The translations under genes and the position numbers were made by a program. A stretch of DNA of 64,000 bases. Source: Calothrix sp. NIES-3974 (GTDB lineage: Bacteria; Cyanobacteriota; Cyanobacteriia; Cyanobacteriales; Nostocaceae). Numbering within the stretch: the stretch's first letter is position 1; every line of letters begins with the position of its first letter. The stretch lies in the NCBI RefSeq assembly GCF_002368395.1, contig NZ_AP018254.1, positions 2,046,001 through 2,110,000 on the forward strand, read 5' to 3'. Shown here piece by piece: positions 28,202 to 36,976 of this stretch. The notes beneath the pieces were generated by a model, which saw only the letters and a list, made by a program, of their open reading frames with translations, made no database searches and was not told where the DNA came from.

Positions 28202-28891
28202 CTACACATTTTGCGACATTGGATCGGCAATATATCTAAAATCTTCATCCCCATTCCAAGGACCACGTTCATCCTTCCCGTTGGTGGATAAATTATAGTA
28301 AATATCCACCGTCTCATCGGGTTGAATATTGCCAAAGAAGGGGTCTGTTAACTTACCCAAAGATTCTAATGCCTTCATAAACATTTTGGTGTGGGAAATC
28401 TCCCGCGTTAACAAATGTACAAGGGTCTCTTTTGTTCCTTCGTCCGGAGCCAACTTAATTAAAGCCTCATAGGTTTGTCGCGCACCTGCTTCCGCAGCAA
28501 TATTTGCCCGTAAATCCCGTACAACATCTCCACCTTCATTTAAATAATTTGCAGTCCATGCTGAACCTTGGGAATCAAGAAAATGGGGACCTTTTCCCCG
28601 TACTGCAAATAAGGTACTTTGATAGGTTTCGGAATTATCGATATCATTGGTATGGGCTTCAATTAATTTCCCAATCATTTCTAAATGGCTAAATTCTTCA
28701 ATGGCAATATCTTGTAACATGTCTTTGATACCTGGGTCTTCGACATGGAAAGATTGCACCCAATATTGCAAAGCCGCAGATAATTCACCCGTAGCACCGC
28801 CAAATTGTTCTAATAATAACTGAGCATAGCGAGGATTGGGTGAGTTAATTTTGACAGCTTTCTGAATCAGTTCTTTTTTGTGAAAAAACAT
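28202..28891 (-). CDS. Manganese (non-heme) catalase
   Basis: The 229-residue four-helix protein has the dimanganese ligands in context: RYAQLLLEQFGGATGELSAA (Glu), IAIEEFSHLEMIG (Glu and His), EAGARQTYEAL (Glu) and LTREISHTKMFMKAL (Glu and His). The C-terminus FGNIQPDETVDIYYNLST and length fit cyanobacterial Mn-catalases. It converts hydrogen peroxide to water and oxygen in the cytoplasm. GGTTAGGTAAAC before ATG 28891 provides a weak ribosome site. It is monocistronic. In Nostoc such enzymes are tied to desiccation and salt tolerance; that role is inferred. Confidence 0.96.
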   Translation of the reverse strand: MFFHKKELIQKAVKINSPNPRYAQLLLEQFGGATGELSAALQYWVQSFHVEDPGIKDMLQDIAIEEFSHLEMIGKLIEAHTNDIDNSETYQSTLFAVRGKGPHFLDSQGSAWTANYLNEGGDVVRDLRANIAAEAGARQTYEALIKLAPDEGTKETLVHLLTREISHTKMFMKALESLGKLTDPFFGNIQPDETVDIYYNLSTNGKDERGPWNGDEDFRYIADPMSQNV

Positions 28892-29393
28892 GTTTACCTA
28901 ACCTAAATTTTGCAATTTATCTCTAGTGCATTCTGAAATTAACTGCACTTTCCAAATACTATTTAAATCATCGCCAAGACAACTTGACCAAAAGTGATAA
29001 AGTCACCAAACTACCTATCTACAAAAAGGAAGACATCCCCAGGATTCTGCCAACCTGCACTTGAAGGTTGTTGGAAAAGTTGCTTTTAATACTTAATAAG
29101 CTCGTTTTTTGGGAGTAGGGTATCGGGAGTAGCCATCTCAATAAGAACCACTACACGTCTACATGTTGGCATATGTGTAGCTTTTTAGTAGACTAACCTT
29201 CTCGTAGAAAACCGTGTATACCAGAGGTGATAAAAGTACTTTTTTCCTACTACTTCCTACTCCCTGTACAGACGACCCGACGGGTCTTCTCTACTCTCTA
29301 CTCCCTTTCAAATCCAAAATAGGGGAAATTATTTGCAGATCAGCGAAAAAAATTGACTGTTATCAGGTTTATGGCATGTAATTATGTCTGTAT
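28892..29393. other. Repeat-bearing spacer between divergent catalase and deacetylase genes
   Basis: No gene. GAAAAGTTGCTTTTAATACT plus TAATAAGCTCGTTTTTTGGG at ~29073 resembles the sequence at ~7370. A degraded palindrome-family copy (GTACAGACGACCCGACGGGT, one arm mismatched) is at 29266-29294. Contains both promoters. Confidence 0.4.
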
Positions 29394-29414
29394 ATGCCAG
29401 AAATCAGAGGTGTG

Positions 29415-30236
29415 ATGGATAAACGCAAATACGGAATAACCCTAACAAAACTTGCATGGATACTTGCACTTTGCCCACTTGTAATTACAGCATGTCGTGA
29501 CAACCAAGACATCAAAATTAACCCCAACAGTCAAGTTTTATCAGCCAAGATACCTGCAACTACCCCCTCACCCTCAGCTAAACCAGAAAATTTAACTTTT
29601 ACTGCACCAGCCAAATTTCAAGGTAAAATCGTATACAAAGCCCATATCCCTAATCAAGCAAAAGTCATTGCTCTTACCTTCGACGACGGTCCTTGGCCAG
29701 AAACTACACCCCAAATCCTCGATATCCTCAAGCAAAACAACGTCAAAGCAACCTTTTTTTGGGTCGGAACCGCAATTCAAACCAACCCAGATATCGCCAA
29801 ACAAGTTGTTAACGATGGTCATGCGATCGCTAATCACACCTTCCATCATTGGTACAAACAGATGGATCCAGCAACGGCCAAAAGCGAAATCGATCGCACC
29901 GCAGATTTAATCTATCGCACTACCGGGGTGAAAACAACCCTATTCCGTCCACCGGGAGGCTATTTAAATAATGGTTTAGTCCAGCAAGCCAAAAGTCAAA
30001 ATTACACCATCGTTATGTGGTCACAAACATCCGCAGATACCGACCCCAGAGCTAAATATCAAGTGTTTATCAAAAATGTTCTCCGAGATGCTCAACCTGG
30101 TGGAATCGTCCTCATGCACGATGGTGGAGGTGACAGACGCAGAACCGTACAAGCTTTACCGGGGATAATCCAAGGTCTAAAGCAAAAAGGCTACAGCTTT
30201 GTGACTGTTCCAGAAATCCTAGAAATGGGAAAGTGA
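29415..30236 (+). CDS. Polysaccharide deacetylase lipoprotein (NodB domain)
   Basis: From ATG 29415, preceded by AGAGG, the protein has 273 residues; an upstream ATG at 29394 adds seven. A signal with lipobox PLVITAC predicts a lipoprotein outside the inner membrane. After a Pro/Ser linker the NodB domain shows all five motifs: ALTFDDGPW (catalytic base and metal Asp), HAIANHTFHHW (metal His pair), LFRPPGGY, a Trp in VMWSQTSADTD, and IVLMHDGGGD. It is a metal-dependent enzyme removing acetyl groups from GlcNAc polymers, probably peptidoglycan or extracellular polysaccharide. The substrate is not defined by the sequence. Confidence 0.93.
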   Translation: MDKRKYGITLTKLAWILALCPLVITACRDNQDIKINPNSQVLSAKIPATTPSPSAKPENLTFTAPAKFQGKIVYKAHIPNQAKVIALTFDDGPWPETTPQILDILKQNNVKATFFWVGTAIQTNPDIAKQVVNDGHAIANHTFHHWYKQMDPATAKSEIDRTADLIYRTTGVKTTLFRPPGGYLNNGLVQQAKSQNYTIVMWSQTSADTDPRAKYQVFIKNVLRDAQPGGIVLMHDGGGDRRRTVQALPGIIQGLKQKGYSFVTVPEILEMGK

Positions 30237-30746
30237 AGTAAAAATCCTTAAAGTTCAAGCTATTTAGTTGGTTTAAACCGATCTGTAGACCTGTAGCTAG
30301 AATTATTTTTTCATCTTCACCCAATTTAGGAGGATTTTGGAGGATTGATAGGGAGTTAGTAGCAGATATTTTTGCTGCTAATCGCCTAAATGTTGCCTCC
30401 AGAAACAACATTATCTAGGAATTTAGTGTATAAAATAATGCTTATTGTTTTCCTTTCCAGAAAATTTTCACATTTTTCAAATCTCCATTACTGAGAATGG
30501 GGTTGAAAAAATATTCATATACAGATTCCTCAACCACCAACATATATAACTAATTCCATCTTCCCGAATAATTCCCATTACCAATTCCTTCAGGGTAATA
30601 GGAGCTTTTCGGAAAAAACGGAGAAAAGTGTAAGATGGCACTATCTTTTTTATCGATACGGAGGTATGATACCTATAAATCAGAGTATATTTAACCAGAA
30701 TCGACTCGAACAAGAGGAAAAAACTACGGTATAGGAGTGTAAGCCG
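30237..30746. other. Spacer with a small palindrome before a hypothetical gene
   Basis: No gene. GGTATGATACC at ~30663-30673 is an 11-bp perfect palindrome just upstream of TATAAAT, ~75 bp before the next start codon. This is a plausible promoter/operator, not proven. Confidence 0.35.
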
Positions 30747-31265
30747 ATGAATTTGGCTCAATACTGGTTGGACAGAATCGCTCGCGAATCTCCTGAGCAA
30801 AGTCAAACAACCAGAAAAAGTATAATTAAGTGGCTGTTCGATGATACGGAGTCAGTGGACTCTGGGACAAAAGTCGTGGAATACCGTTGGAAAATTCTGC
30901 GTCAAAGCGACCTCAACACCACACCCGATAAATCCTATACCAATCTGATACAGCGTCTTCTGAGCATTATATTTTCCCGTCGGGAAGTAGAAACAGTCCT
31001 CTCCCCCAATCGAGGACAACAGCTAATTGCGATCGCAGTCCTAGAAAAAATCTTGAAGGACTTGCTGACATACGATAGCCATATCCAAAAAAAAATGATT
31101 GCGATCGCTAACTTCACCCCAGACAAGCACCTTCGTAATGCTTTACTATTCGCTACCCTAGAGGAATACTGTCTCCAACCACTCCAAAACCAAATTCTGC
31201 TGATCTATCTCTTCAACAACCATCTGCAAACCTTCGATCAAACCCACCACCACGTCATCACCTAA
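30747..31265 (+). CDS. Hypothetical soluble protein (172 aa)
   Basis: I do not recognise the family. The protein begins MNLAQYWLDRIAR and is mainly helical and polar, with no signal or membrane helix. Leu-rich stretches (GQQLIAIAVLEKILKDLL; LQPLQNQILLIYLFNNHL) suggest amphipathic helices that could bind a partner. It starts at ATG 30747 with TAGGAG 12 bp upstream as ribosome site. Codon use and two in-gene GCGATCGC sites agree with a native gene. It stands alone on the plus strand. Confidence 0.7.
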   Translation: MNLAQYWLDRIARESPEQSQTTRKSIIKWLFDDTESVDSGTKVVEYRWKILRQSDLNTTPDKSYTNLIQRLLSIIFSRREVETVLSPNRGQQLIAIAVLEKILKDLLTYDSHIQKKMIAIANFTPDKHLRNALLFATLEEYCLQPLQNQILLIYLFNNHLQTFDQTHHHVIT

Positions 31266-31681
31266 TAACAAAACCTCCACAATCACTATTCAACACGAAC
31301 ACCCCTTAACGTCCTAACGTCAGAGCATGAACCTTCGGAATACAAACATTCTCTTTAAATGTATATTTATTGACTAATTACCATTATCATCACCCCACCC
31401 CAATCATCTCCAATCCTTATATTTACTAGATAATTAGCCACAAATACAATCCATTTACGCAAATAATCCCCCTCCAACACCTGGAAAACGTCTAAGTATT
31501 TAAAATAACTTTGCATAAAGTTTATTAGTTACTTAAGTAAAAACCTTCTCATTCTCAACCAATTAAGTAATAATCTTAGCTATCGACTTTACCTGACCAT
31601 TGGAAAAAGTTATAGGAAGTACCAAACCTGATTTATCTTCACCAGAACAAAAAATAACGATGTGAAAATCTTTGCAAATCT
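31266..31681. other. Spacer of 416 bp
   Basis: No supported gene, RNA or repeat; AT-rich. Confidence 0.3.
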
Positions 31682-31933
31682 ATGTATAAACCTCCATATC
31701 AATATCAAAAATCTCTGATTCATCAACTAATTATTTGTTTACTCATGACAAAAACAGGTATATTAGCCCTATACCTATTCACCTCCCTCTGTTCAATCCT
31801 TAATAATCCAGTCAAAGCCGAAATCTTCCCCACATCAATCCCCTGGATCACCAATCAACAACAATGTGAACATACCAACAGAGAATGGCGTAACCAAAAA
31901 TGCTGGGATAACCAACATAGCCTCATGTTCTAA
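31682..31933 (+). CDS. Small secreted protein with two Cys
   Basis: The 83-residue protein has an N-terminal signal or anchor (LIICLLMTKTGILALYLFTSL), a probable processing site near NPVKAE and a short mature part ending QQQCEHTNREWRNQKCWDNQ plus HSLMF. The C-x-x-x-x-R-x-W...CWD pattern, two Cys 13 residues apart that could form a disulfide, resembles small cyanobacterial hypothetical proteins of unknown function. I infer periplasmic location. It is monocistronic. Confidence 0.65.
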   Translation: MYKPPYQYQKSLIHQLIICLLMTKTGILALYLFTSLCSILNNPVKAEIFPTSIPWITNQQQCEHTNREWRNQKCWDNQHSLMF

Positions 31934-32135
31934 TCAACCAAAATAAAAGTACGCATTAACTCAAACGCGTACCCCCACAACACCACAACATCAAAAACAA
32001 TCAAATTAAAGATAGCTTTTATTTCATTCCCCTGATAGACAAATATTCATCCACAATCTTACAAGTAAAAAAAATGAATCAGAGCATGAACTTCAAGTTT
32101 TGACGACAGCATCAAACAGCCATACTTTAACTTGC
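31934..32135. other. Spacer
   Basis: Nothing recognisable. Confidence 0.3.
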
Positions 32136-32243
32136 ATTTCTCACAAGTGAATACCAAGCATTAAGTAATAATTTAATTTCATTTCTATTCCCTACTCCCG
32201 TCACAGACTATTCCCTAAGAGTTTGAGGGATTTGTGAGAAATC
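32136..32243. repeat. Inverted-repeat element (ATTTCTCACAAG ends), copy 3
   Basis: Begins ATTTCTCACAAGTGA and ends GAGTTTGAGGGATTTGTGAG plus AAATCC, almost identical to the right end of the copy at 13995-14127. About 108 bp, no open frame. Confidence 0.75.
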
Positions 32244-32325
32244 CGGGTTTAAGACCCCACCCCTGAGTATCTTCACGTAAAATCAATTCATAACCCCAAA
32301 AAAACCGACGTCACCGATGAAATAC

Positions 32326-32535
32326 CTAAGCCAAATTTAAAGAATTAACCGGAACCTCATCCCAGGATTCAACAACCCGCATACGCGCAACCCACCCCCA
32401 AGCTTTCTGCTTCTCCGTCAAATTGCGCTGAAACGACTCATGACAGTCCCTTGCTTGCGCTTCATCACAGGTCGCAATACATGCATGAATCATTCCCGAT
32501 GCATCCACTTGCTCATTAATCCAGATTTTTTTCAT
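32326..32535 (-). CDS. Small conserved hypothetical protein (69 aa)
   Basis: It starts MKKIWINEQVDASGMIHACI, followed by CDEAQARDCHESFQRNLTE and a Trp-rich KAWGWVARMRVVESWDEVP. It has three Cys and no signal. The compact, coherent composition supports a real gene. I know similar cyanobacterial sequences only as hypotheticals. The Cys residues could bind metal or be redox-active, but no motif establishes this. Confidence 0.6.
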   Translation of the reverse strand: MKKIWINEQVDASGMIHACIATCDEAQARDCHESFQRNLTEKQKAWGWVARMRVVESWDEVPVNSLNLA

Positions 32536-32784
32536 AATCTTCCCCCAAAATCATTACCATTATTAGAGTATAGAGGCTAGACGATTTTCTTTCTATTGGT
32601 ATTGTTAAACGAAACCCGTTGACACAACAAGTCCCACGCAGCATTTAGCAATATCTCTTGATAGTATAGCGATAAAAATTTATAAATCTTGATGAGTCAA
32701 TTATCAGCCTGAAGTAACGACTTGATTTTTCCAGTACAGACGTAACATGTCACCTCTCTCCCTACTCCCTATAATTTTTCGGGA

Positions 32785-33417
32785 TTATCGATTTTGCTCA
32801 TAACGACGGCGATACAAGAGTTCTAGTTGACCACCCTGTTCTTGAATAAACGCTCGCTGACGTTGATATAAACCCCGAAACATATTCGCAAACAGTAACG
32901 TTCCAATGGCAACCACTAAACCGGAAGCAGTCGATACCAAAGCTTCGCTAATCCCCACCGTCACCCCAAAAGTGTTAGTACCACCGACATTCCCCAGATT
33001 TAAGGATGCAAAGGAGGTAATAAGTCCCAATACCGTACCCAGCAAACCCAGCAAGGGTGAAAGGGAAATAATCGTATCAAATACCGTTTGAAATCGCCGC
33101 AACAGGGGGATTTCCGATTGAGCTTCACTTTCCAGAGCTAAACGAAATTCTTCTGGAGTTGCGCCTTCCAATTCTAACGCTGCTAAAAAAATTCTGGCAA
33201 TGGGTAAATCTTGATTTTGACGGAGTTTATTAATGGCATCCACAAGATTATTCTTTTTATAAAGGTTTAACACCTCGCGTACCACCGGAGATTGACGGTT
33301 ATTGATACGTATCCAAAAATAAAGCCGCTCAATGATTAATGTTACAGCCAAAATCGAAAAGCCCAGCAACGGGTACATGACCACACCACCAGACGCAAAT
33401 AAATTATTGATCGCCAT
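32785..33417 (-). CDS. MotA/TolQ/ExbB-type proton channel protein
   Basis: From ATG 33417 (MAINNLFASGGVVMYPLLGF) the protein has 210 residues. Three membrane helices are visible: GVVMYPLLGFSILAVTLIIE, then TIISLSPLLGLLGTVLGLIT, then STASGLVVAIGTLLFANMF. The second and third carry the conserved GLLGTVxG and the small-residue pattern lining the proton path. The C-terminus is cytoplasmic and Arg-rich. ExbB/TolQ proteins pair with an ExbD/TolD protein to power outer-membrane transport or envelope work. No ExbD gene is next to it, so the partner must be elsewhere. A start at 33444 is possible but less likely. Confidence 0.92.
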   Translation of the reverse strand: MAINNLFASGGVVMYPLLGFSILAVTLIIERLYFWIRINNRQSPVVREVLNLYKKNNLVDAINKLRQNQDLPIARIFLAALELEGATPEEFRLALESEAQSEIPLLRRFQTVFDTIISLSPLLGLLGTVLGLITSFASLNLGNVGGTNTFGVTVGISEALVSTASGLVVAIGTLLFANMFRGLYQRQRAFIQEQGGQLELLYRRRYEQNR

Positions 33418-33650
33418 AGATTTGCACAACTTCACCCACGCCAACCTAGGGTAGCAAATTCCGGCGATTTCGGGAAAGCTGTTTTCTGGGAGATTTCCAC
33501 AACCCCCTATTTGCGATCGCTAAACCAGCAAATATTATATACCAATACGCTTGGTGTTAAAGATAACTGTAGGTTGGGTTGAGGCTTTGCGTAGACTATT
33601 GATTTTGTTGAAGTTTACCCATAATTTCACACAGTGTTTTGTGATGATCT
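33418..33650. other. Promoter-side spacer of ExbB-like gene
   Basis: Contains one GCGATCGC site near 33517 and TGTAGGTTGGGTTGAGGCTT, a phrase common in cyanobacterial repeats. No gene. Confidence 0.3.
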
Positions 33651-33720
33651 CGTCCCGATGCTCCGCGTGGGGACGCATTCTAAGAGGGCTACTGCCTCAA
33701 ATCAGGAAGCAGAGCTTCCC
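33651..33720. repeat. Palindromic repeat (GATGCTCCGCGTGG core), partial element
   Basis: CGTCCC-GATGCTCCGCGT-GGGGACG forms a stem-loop, and GGAAGCAGAGCTTCC follows as a second hairpin. Both resemble the palindromic part of the elements at 13541 and 39861. The TACAGGTTGGC terminus and long flanking direct repeats are absent here. Confidence 0.7.
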
Positions 33721-33971
33721 TATTGTTACAGATTTGACTTCAACACACCCGACTAGAGTTTATTGGGTAATTTATTTTTGCTGTTTCCCTACTTACGGAA
33801 TTCCTTAATTTGTCCTTGTAGTCACTATGGAAAATCCCTTCAGGGTAGCTAATTTGTAAAATAATATGAAGAAATACGTCAAAAGTAATATTTCTCTAGT
33901 TATGTCTACGTGATTTCCACAACTTTTGCAAATGTACCCAATTTTTTACCCTTTCTCTATTACTGACAAAT

Positions 33972-34622
33972 ATGGATGAATTAGACTTGACACTTCTGCA
34001 CTTGGTTAGAGACACTTGTCAACACTCAAAAAATAGCCGAGAACGTCAAAAGGGGTTGCAAAAAATCATTACTTTGATTCAAAAATCAGGCAGATTATTG
34101 AAAGCAAGAAACAATATCTATGATATTGAAGATGCTTATCAAAAAACCTGGTTGTATTTTTGTCGCAATTTATGCGAAGCTTGTACCGCAAATCAAGCAT
34201 TCAACCCCCAAGAGGATGATGTAATTAGTTGGATAAATAGATATTTGCACTTTCGGATTAAAGATTCTTTGATTCGACCAGGAGAACCACCCAAGGTTTC
34301 ACCTGTTATTGATGACAACGGTCAGGTTCTCGACCCATTAGAACTGATTCCCGCACCCCCAGATATACCTCCAATCTTAATGGAAGTTGAACAGTGGCTG
34401 AAACAAGAAGCAAGCGAATTAAAGAAAATTCATATTCAAAATCGCCCTGATATTAACTGTTTTGTCTTAATTCAGCGTCGTTTACCTCCAGAGACAGCTT
34501 GGAAGGATTTAGCCATCGAGTTTGGTGTATCCGTTCCTACCCTGAGTAGCTTTTATCAGAGAAAATGTCTGCCTTGTTTGCGTAATTTTGGAAAATCAGC
34601 AAGTTATCTGGATGAAGACTAA
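33972..34622 (+). CDS. Sigma-70-like regulator (cyanobacterial CHAT/DUF1822-associated type)
   Basis: The 216-residue protein is highly divergent. The segment IEDAYQKTWLYFCRNL and WINRYLHFRIKDSLIR resembles sigma region 2, and the C-terminal ETAWKDLAIEFGVSVPTLSS plus FYQRKCLPCLRNF resembles a region 4 helix-turn-helix. A proline-rich linker (IPAPPDIPPI) joins them. It would recruit RNA polymerase or modify its choice of promoter. It sits directly before a DUF1822 gene and a CHAT receptor gene on the same strand, an arrangement I believe recurs in filamentous cyanobacteria. Sigma activity is inferred, not certain. Confidence 0.7.
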   Translation: MDELDLTLLHLVRDTCQHSKNSRERQKGLQKIITLIQKSGRLLKARNNIYDIEDAYQKTWLYFCRNLCEACTANQAFNPQEDDVISWINRYLHFRIKDSLIRPGEPPKVSPVIDDNGQVLDPLELIPAPPDIPPILMEVEQWLKQEASELKKIHIQNRPDINCFVLIQRRLPPETAWKDLAIEFGVSVPTLSSFYQRKCLPCLRNFGKSASYLDED

Positions 34623-34647
34623 GCTTGTTGATTTTTTGTTGACTACA

Positions 34648-35811
34648 ATGAATAATGTATTTACTTCGAGTATGATTTATATTCCCATTTCCGAGCATTT
34701 TCGCGAATTTGCCCTCAAATTCGCCAGAGAACAACCAACAACCTCTGCTCAACGTCGAGTTTATCTTAATACTTTAGCAGTACAGGTTGTGAATTATTAT
34801 CTGCAATTGTTAGAGGTGGAAACAGATTTAGAAGCAGGTGATAGTTGGAATGCTGTTACTCGTTTGATTGATGATGTTGCTGATTTAGTGATTCCTAACT
34901 ACGGTAAATTAGAATGTAGGGTGGTGACTGGAGATAATTCCCCATTGGTAACTATTCCACCGGAAACTTGGGAAAATCGGATAGGTTACGTTTTTGTCAA
35001 GATGGATCAGCCTTATTTGGAAGCACAAATTATCGGTTTTTTAGGTCACGTTGAAGAATTAGAAGTCGATATTAATCAATTACAACCCCTGGAGGATTTA
35101 ATTGAATATTTACATACTATCCATTTACGTCAATGGCTAGAAGGTATTTATACACAAGAATGGCTGAGTGTAGAAGAATTATCTCGCCAACATCGAGGAG
35201 AATTAGCTTTTCGCCATAAGCGAGTTCGAGGTTTTGATTTAAATTCAGCAACTAAAGTTTGGAATTCGATCGAACAAATTTATCCACAATCTAAATGGCA
35301 TAATATCTTACCGGCAGATTTATTAAAACAGGTTGAATTCGTTCAAAATCAGAAGCATAATTTATCGGAATCGGCACAAAATTTAATTATCAGCGAGGTC
35401 ATTGTTAACCTGTTAAATCATATTCAGGAAGATGAAGAAACTCGCTGGAATTTAGCAGAAATACTCTGGACAATCAACCCAGAACATCCGGCGATTAAAG
35501 CCCGGAGAATTATGGATTTAGGTCTACAAATAGCAAATCATCCTGTAGCTTTGATGGTTGCCATATTACCAAAACATCATAATAGCATTTCTGTCCTCTT
35601 ACGGGTTTATCCCACCGGAAATCAAACCTATTTACCACCTGGTTTGAAATTAGCGTGTTTAGATCAAAGTGGCAAAGTCCTTTTAGAGGTAGAAGCATCA
35701 CCCCATAAAGATGATTATATTCAATTAAAATTTGGGGCTGAATTTAATGAACGGTTCCGAGTTCGCATTGGCATCAATGATTTTAGTATCACAGAAAATT
35801 TCATTATTTAG
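34648..35811 (+). CDS. DUF1822 family protein
   Basis: From ATG 34648 (MNNVFTSSMIYIPISEHFR) the protein has 387 residues. The frame extends upstream into the sigma-like gene but needs no such overlap, and ATG 34672 is an alternative. The block FAREQPTTSAQRRVYLNTLA and VQVVNYYLQLLEVETDLEAG is the DUF1822 signature. The C-terminal half (LKLACLDQSGKVLLEVEAS and FRVRIGINDFSITE) looks like a beta-rich domain. DUF1822 proteins often neighbour CHAT proteins in cyanobacteria; their function is unknown. It is probably co-transcribed with the sigma-like gene. Confidence 0.85.
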   Translation: MNNVFTSSMIYIPISEHFREFALKFAREQPTTSAQRRVYLNTLAVQVVNYYLQLLEVETDLEAGDSWNAVTRLIDDVADLVIPNYGKLECRVVTGDNSPLVTIPPETWENRIGYVFVKMDQPYLEAQIIGFLGHVEELEVDINQLQPLEDLIEYLHTIHLRQWLEGIYTQEWLSVEELSRQHRGELAFRHKRVRGFDLNSATKVWNSIEQIYPQSKWHNILPADLLKQVEFVQNQKHNLSESAQNLIISEVIVNLLNHIQEDEETRWNLAEILWTINPEHPAIKARRIMDLGLQIANHPVALMVAILPKHHNSISVLLRVYPTGNQTYLPPGLKLACLDQSGKVLLEVEASPHKDDYIQLKFGAEFNERFRVRIGINDFSITENFII

Positions 35812-35871
35812 TGATAAAGAATACATCCGAAGACGTTCAATTTAGCGTCTTCATTTCTTATATATAGAATA

Positions 35872-36001
35872 TACAGCAATCCGATTTTAGTCGTGAAAAA
35901 TAGCGTACCGTTGACTGATGACTGGTGACTGTTAACCGTCAAATGTCAACCTTTAACAAGCCTATATGTAAGATTTCACAAATCCCGCTTGGACTGCTGT
36001 A
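35872..36001. repeat. MITE-like element with TACAGCAATCC termini
   Basis: Left end TACAGCAATCCGATTTTAGT; right end GGACTGCTGTA is its inverse. The interior holds GACTGATGACTGGTGACTGT short repeats. The same termini (TATAGCAATCC, and GGATTGCTACA) enclose 40869-41024, on the other side of the CHAT locus. Confidence 0.65.
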
Positions 36002-36064
36002 GAAATATTGATTTATTTAGGAATTTCGATCTAGAATTAAAAAACTAATGGGGGCTAATAGTGG

Positions 36065-36976
36065 ATGAAAGTGGGTAAGCTGGTCATATTTGAAATTGGC
36101 GAAGGGAGTTTTGAAACTGGATTTCCTGTCAAAATTAGAATTGGAGAACAAGGAAAAACCCATAGACTAGAAATATCCGGTCGATTACCAGCTAGTCCTG
36201 ACTTACCGTCAAAATACCATGAATGGCAGTCAATTTATCATAATTTACCAGCTAATTGGTTGATTACGATTCCCAAGGCTCAAATTACAAATGTTTCCAC
36301 AATTGGGTCTTGTCAATATGCAGCTTCGAGATTTTTAGATAGTTTTAATGAATGGTTAAATACAGCATCAGTCCGTAAATTAGAACGGCAATTATTACTA
36401 AATATTCAGAATTGGCAGCAAACTCGTTTAATTTTACAAACCAAAAATTCCCTGCTTTTACGCTTTCCTTGGCATCGTTGGGAGATGTTTGAGGAGAATA
36501 ATTATCAACCAGAAATAGTGATTGCCTCTGAGTACGAACCTGCTGCAACGAAGCTGAAATCTCCAGTCAAAATTTTGGCTGTTTTTGGTGATAGTACGGG
36601 AATTAATGTGGAGGCAGATTTACAGGCTTTAGAGCAAAAATTACCCGATGCCAAAATTTATGCTTTGAAGCAGCCACGACGGAAAGAATTGATGGATTGT
36701 TTGTGGAATGGGGATTGGGATATTTTATTTTTTGCTGGACATAGTAGTAGTCAAGCTGAGGATAGTTGGGGAGAAATTAAACTAAATTCGGAAGAGAATT
36801 TATTGCTGGTAAATTTTCGTCATGCATTACAAAATGCGGTCAGAAAAGGATTAAAATTGGCTATTTTTAACTCCTGTGATGGATTAGGTTTAGCCCGTAA
36901 TTTGGCTGACTTACGGATTCCCTATACGATTGTGATGCGGGAACCAGTTCCGGATATTGTGGCTCAACATTTTTAG
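36065..36976 (+). CDS. CHAT-domain receptor, N-terminal part (frameshifted)
   Basis: The 303-residue frame begins MKVGKLVIFEIGEGSFETGF, includes LLLRFPWHRWEMFEE and carries the CHAT (caspase-like) protease domain: catalytic His in LFFAGHSSSQ and Cys in AIFNSCDGLGLARNLAD. It stops at TAG 36974-36976, right after VPDIVAQHF. The expected continuation of a CHAT domain, LEYFLTAFARGESLYASVKE, is in the -1 frame straight after a run of five T (36970-36974). So this and the next frame form one gene of ~1,250 codons with a one-base shift. A deletion, a sequencing error and slippage on the T run are all possible. Protease activity is predicted from family residues. Confidence 0.88.
   Translation: MKVGKLVIFEIGEGSFETGFPVKIRIGEQGKTHRLEISGRLPASPDLPSKYHEWQSIYHNLPANWLITIPKAQITNVSTIGSCQYAASRFLDSFNEWLNTASVRKLERQLLLNIQNWQQTRLILQTKNSLLLRFPWHRWEMFEENNYQPEIVIASEYEPAATKLKSPVKILAVFGDSTGINVEADLQALEQKLPDAKIYALKQPRRKELMDCLWNGDWDILFFAGHSSSQAEDSWGEIKLNSEENLLLVNFRHALQNAVRKGLKLAIFNSCDGLGLARNLADLRIPYTIVMREPVPDIVAQHF

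Noticed and set aside
33551-33808. 85-codon open frame upstream of the sigma-like gene
   Set aside because: It runs through a palindromic repeat and has no family resemblance.
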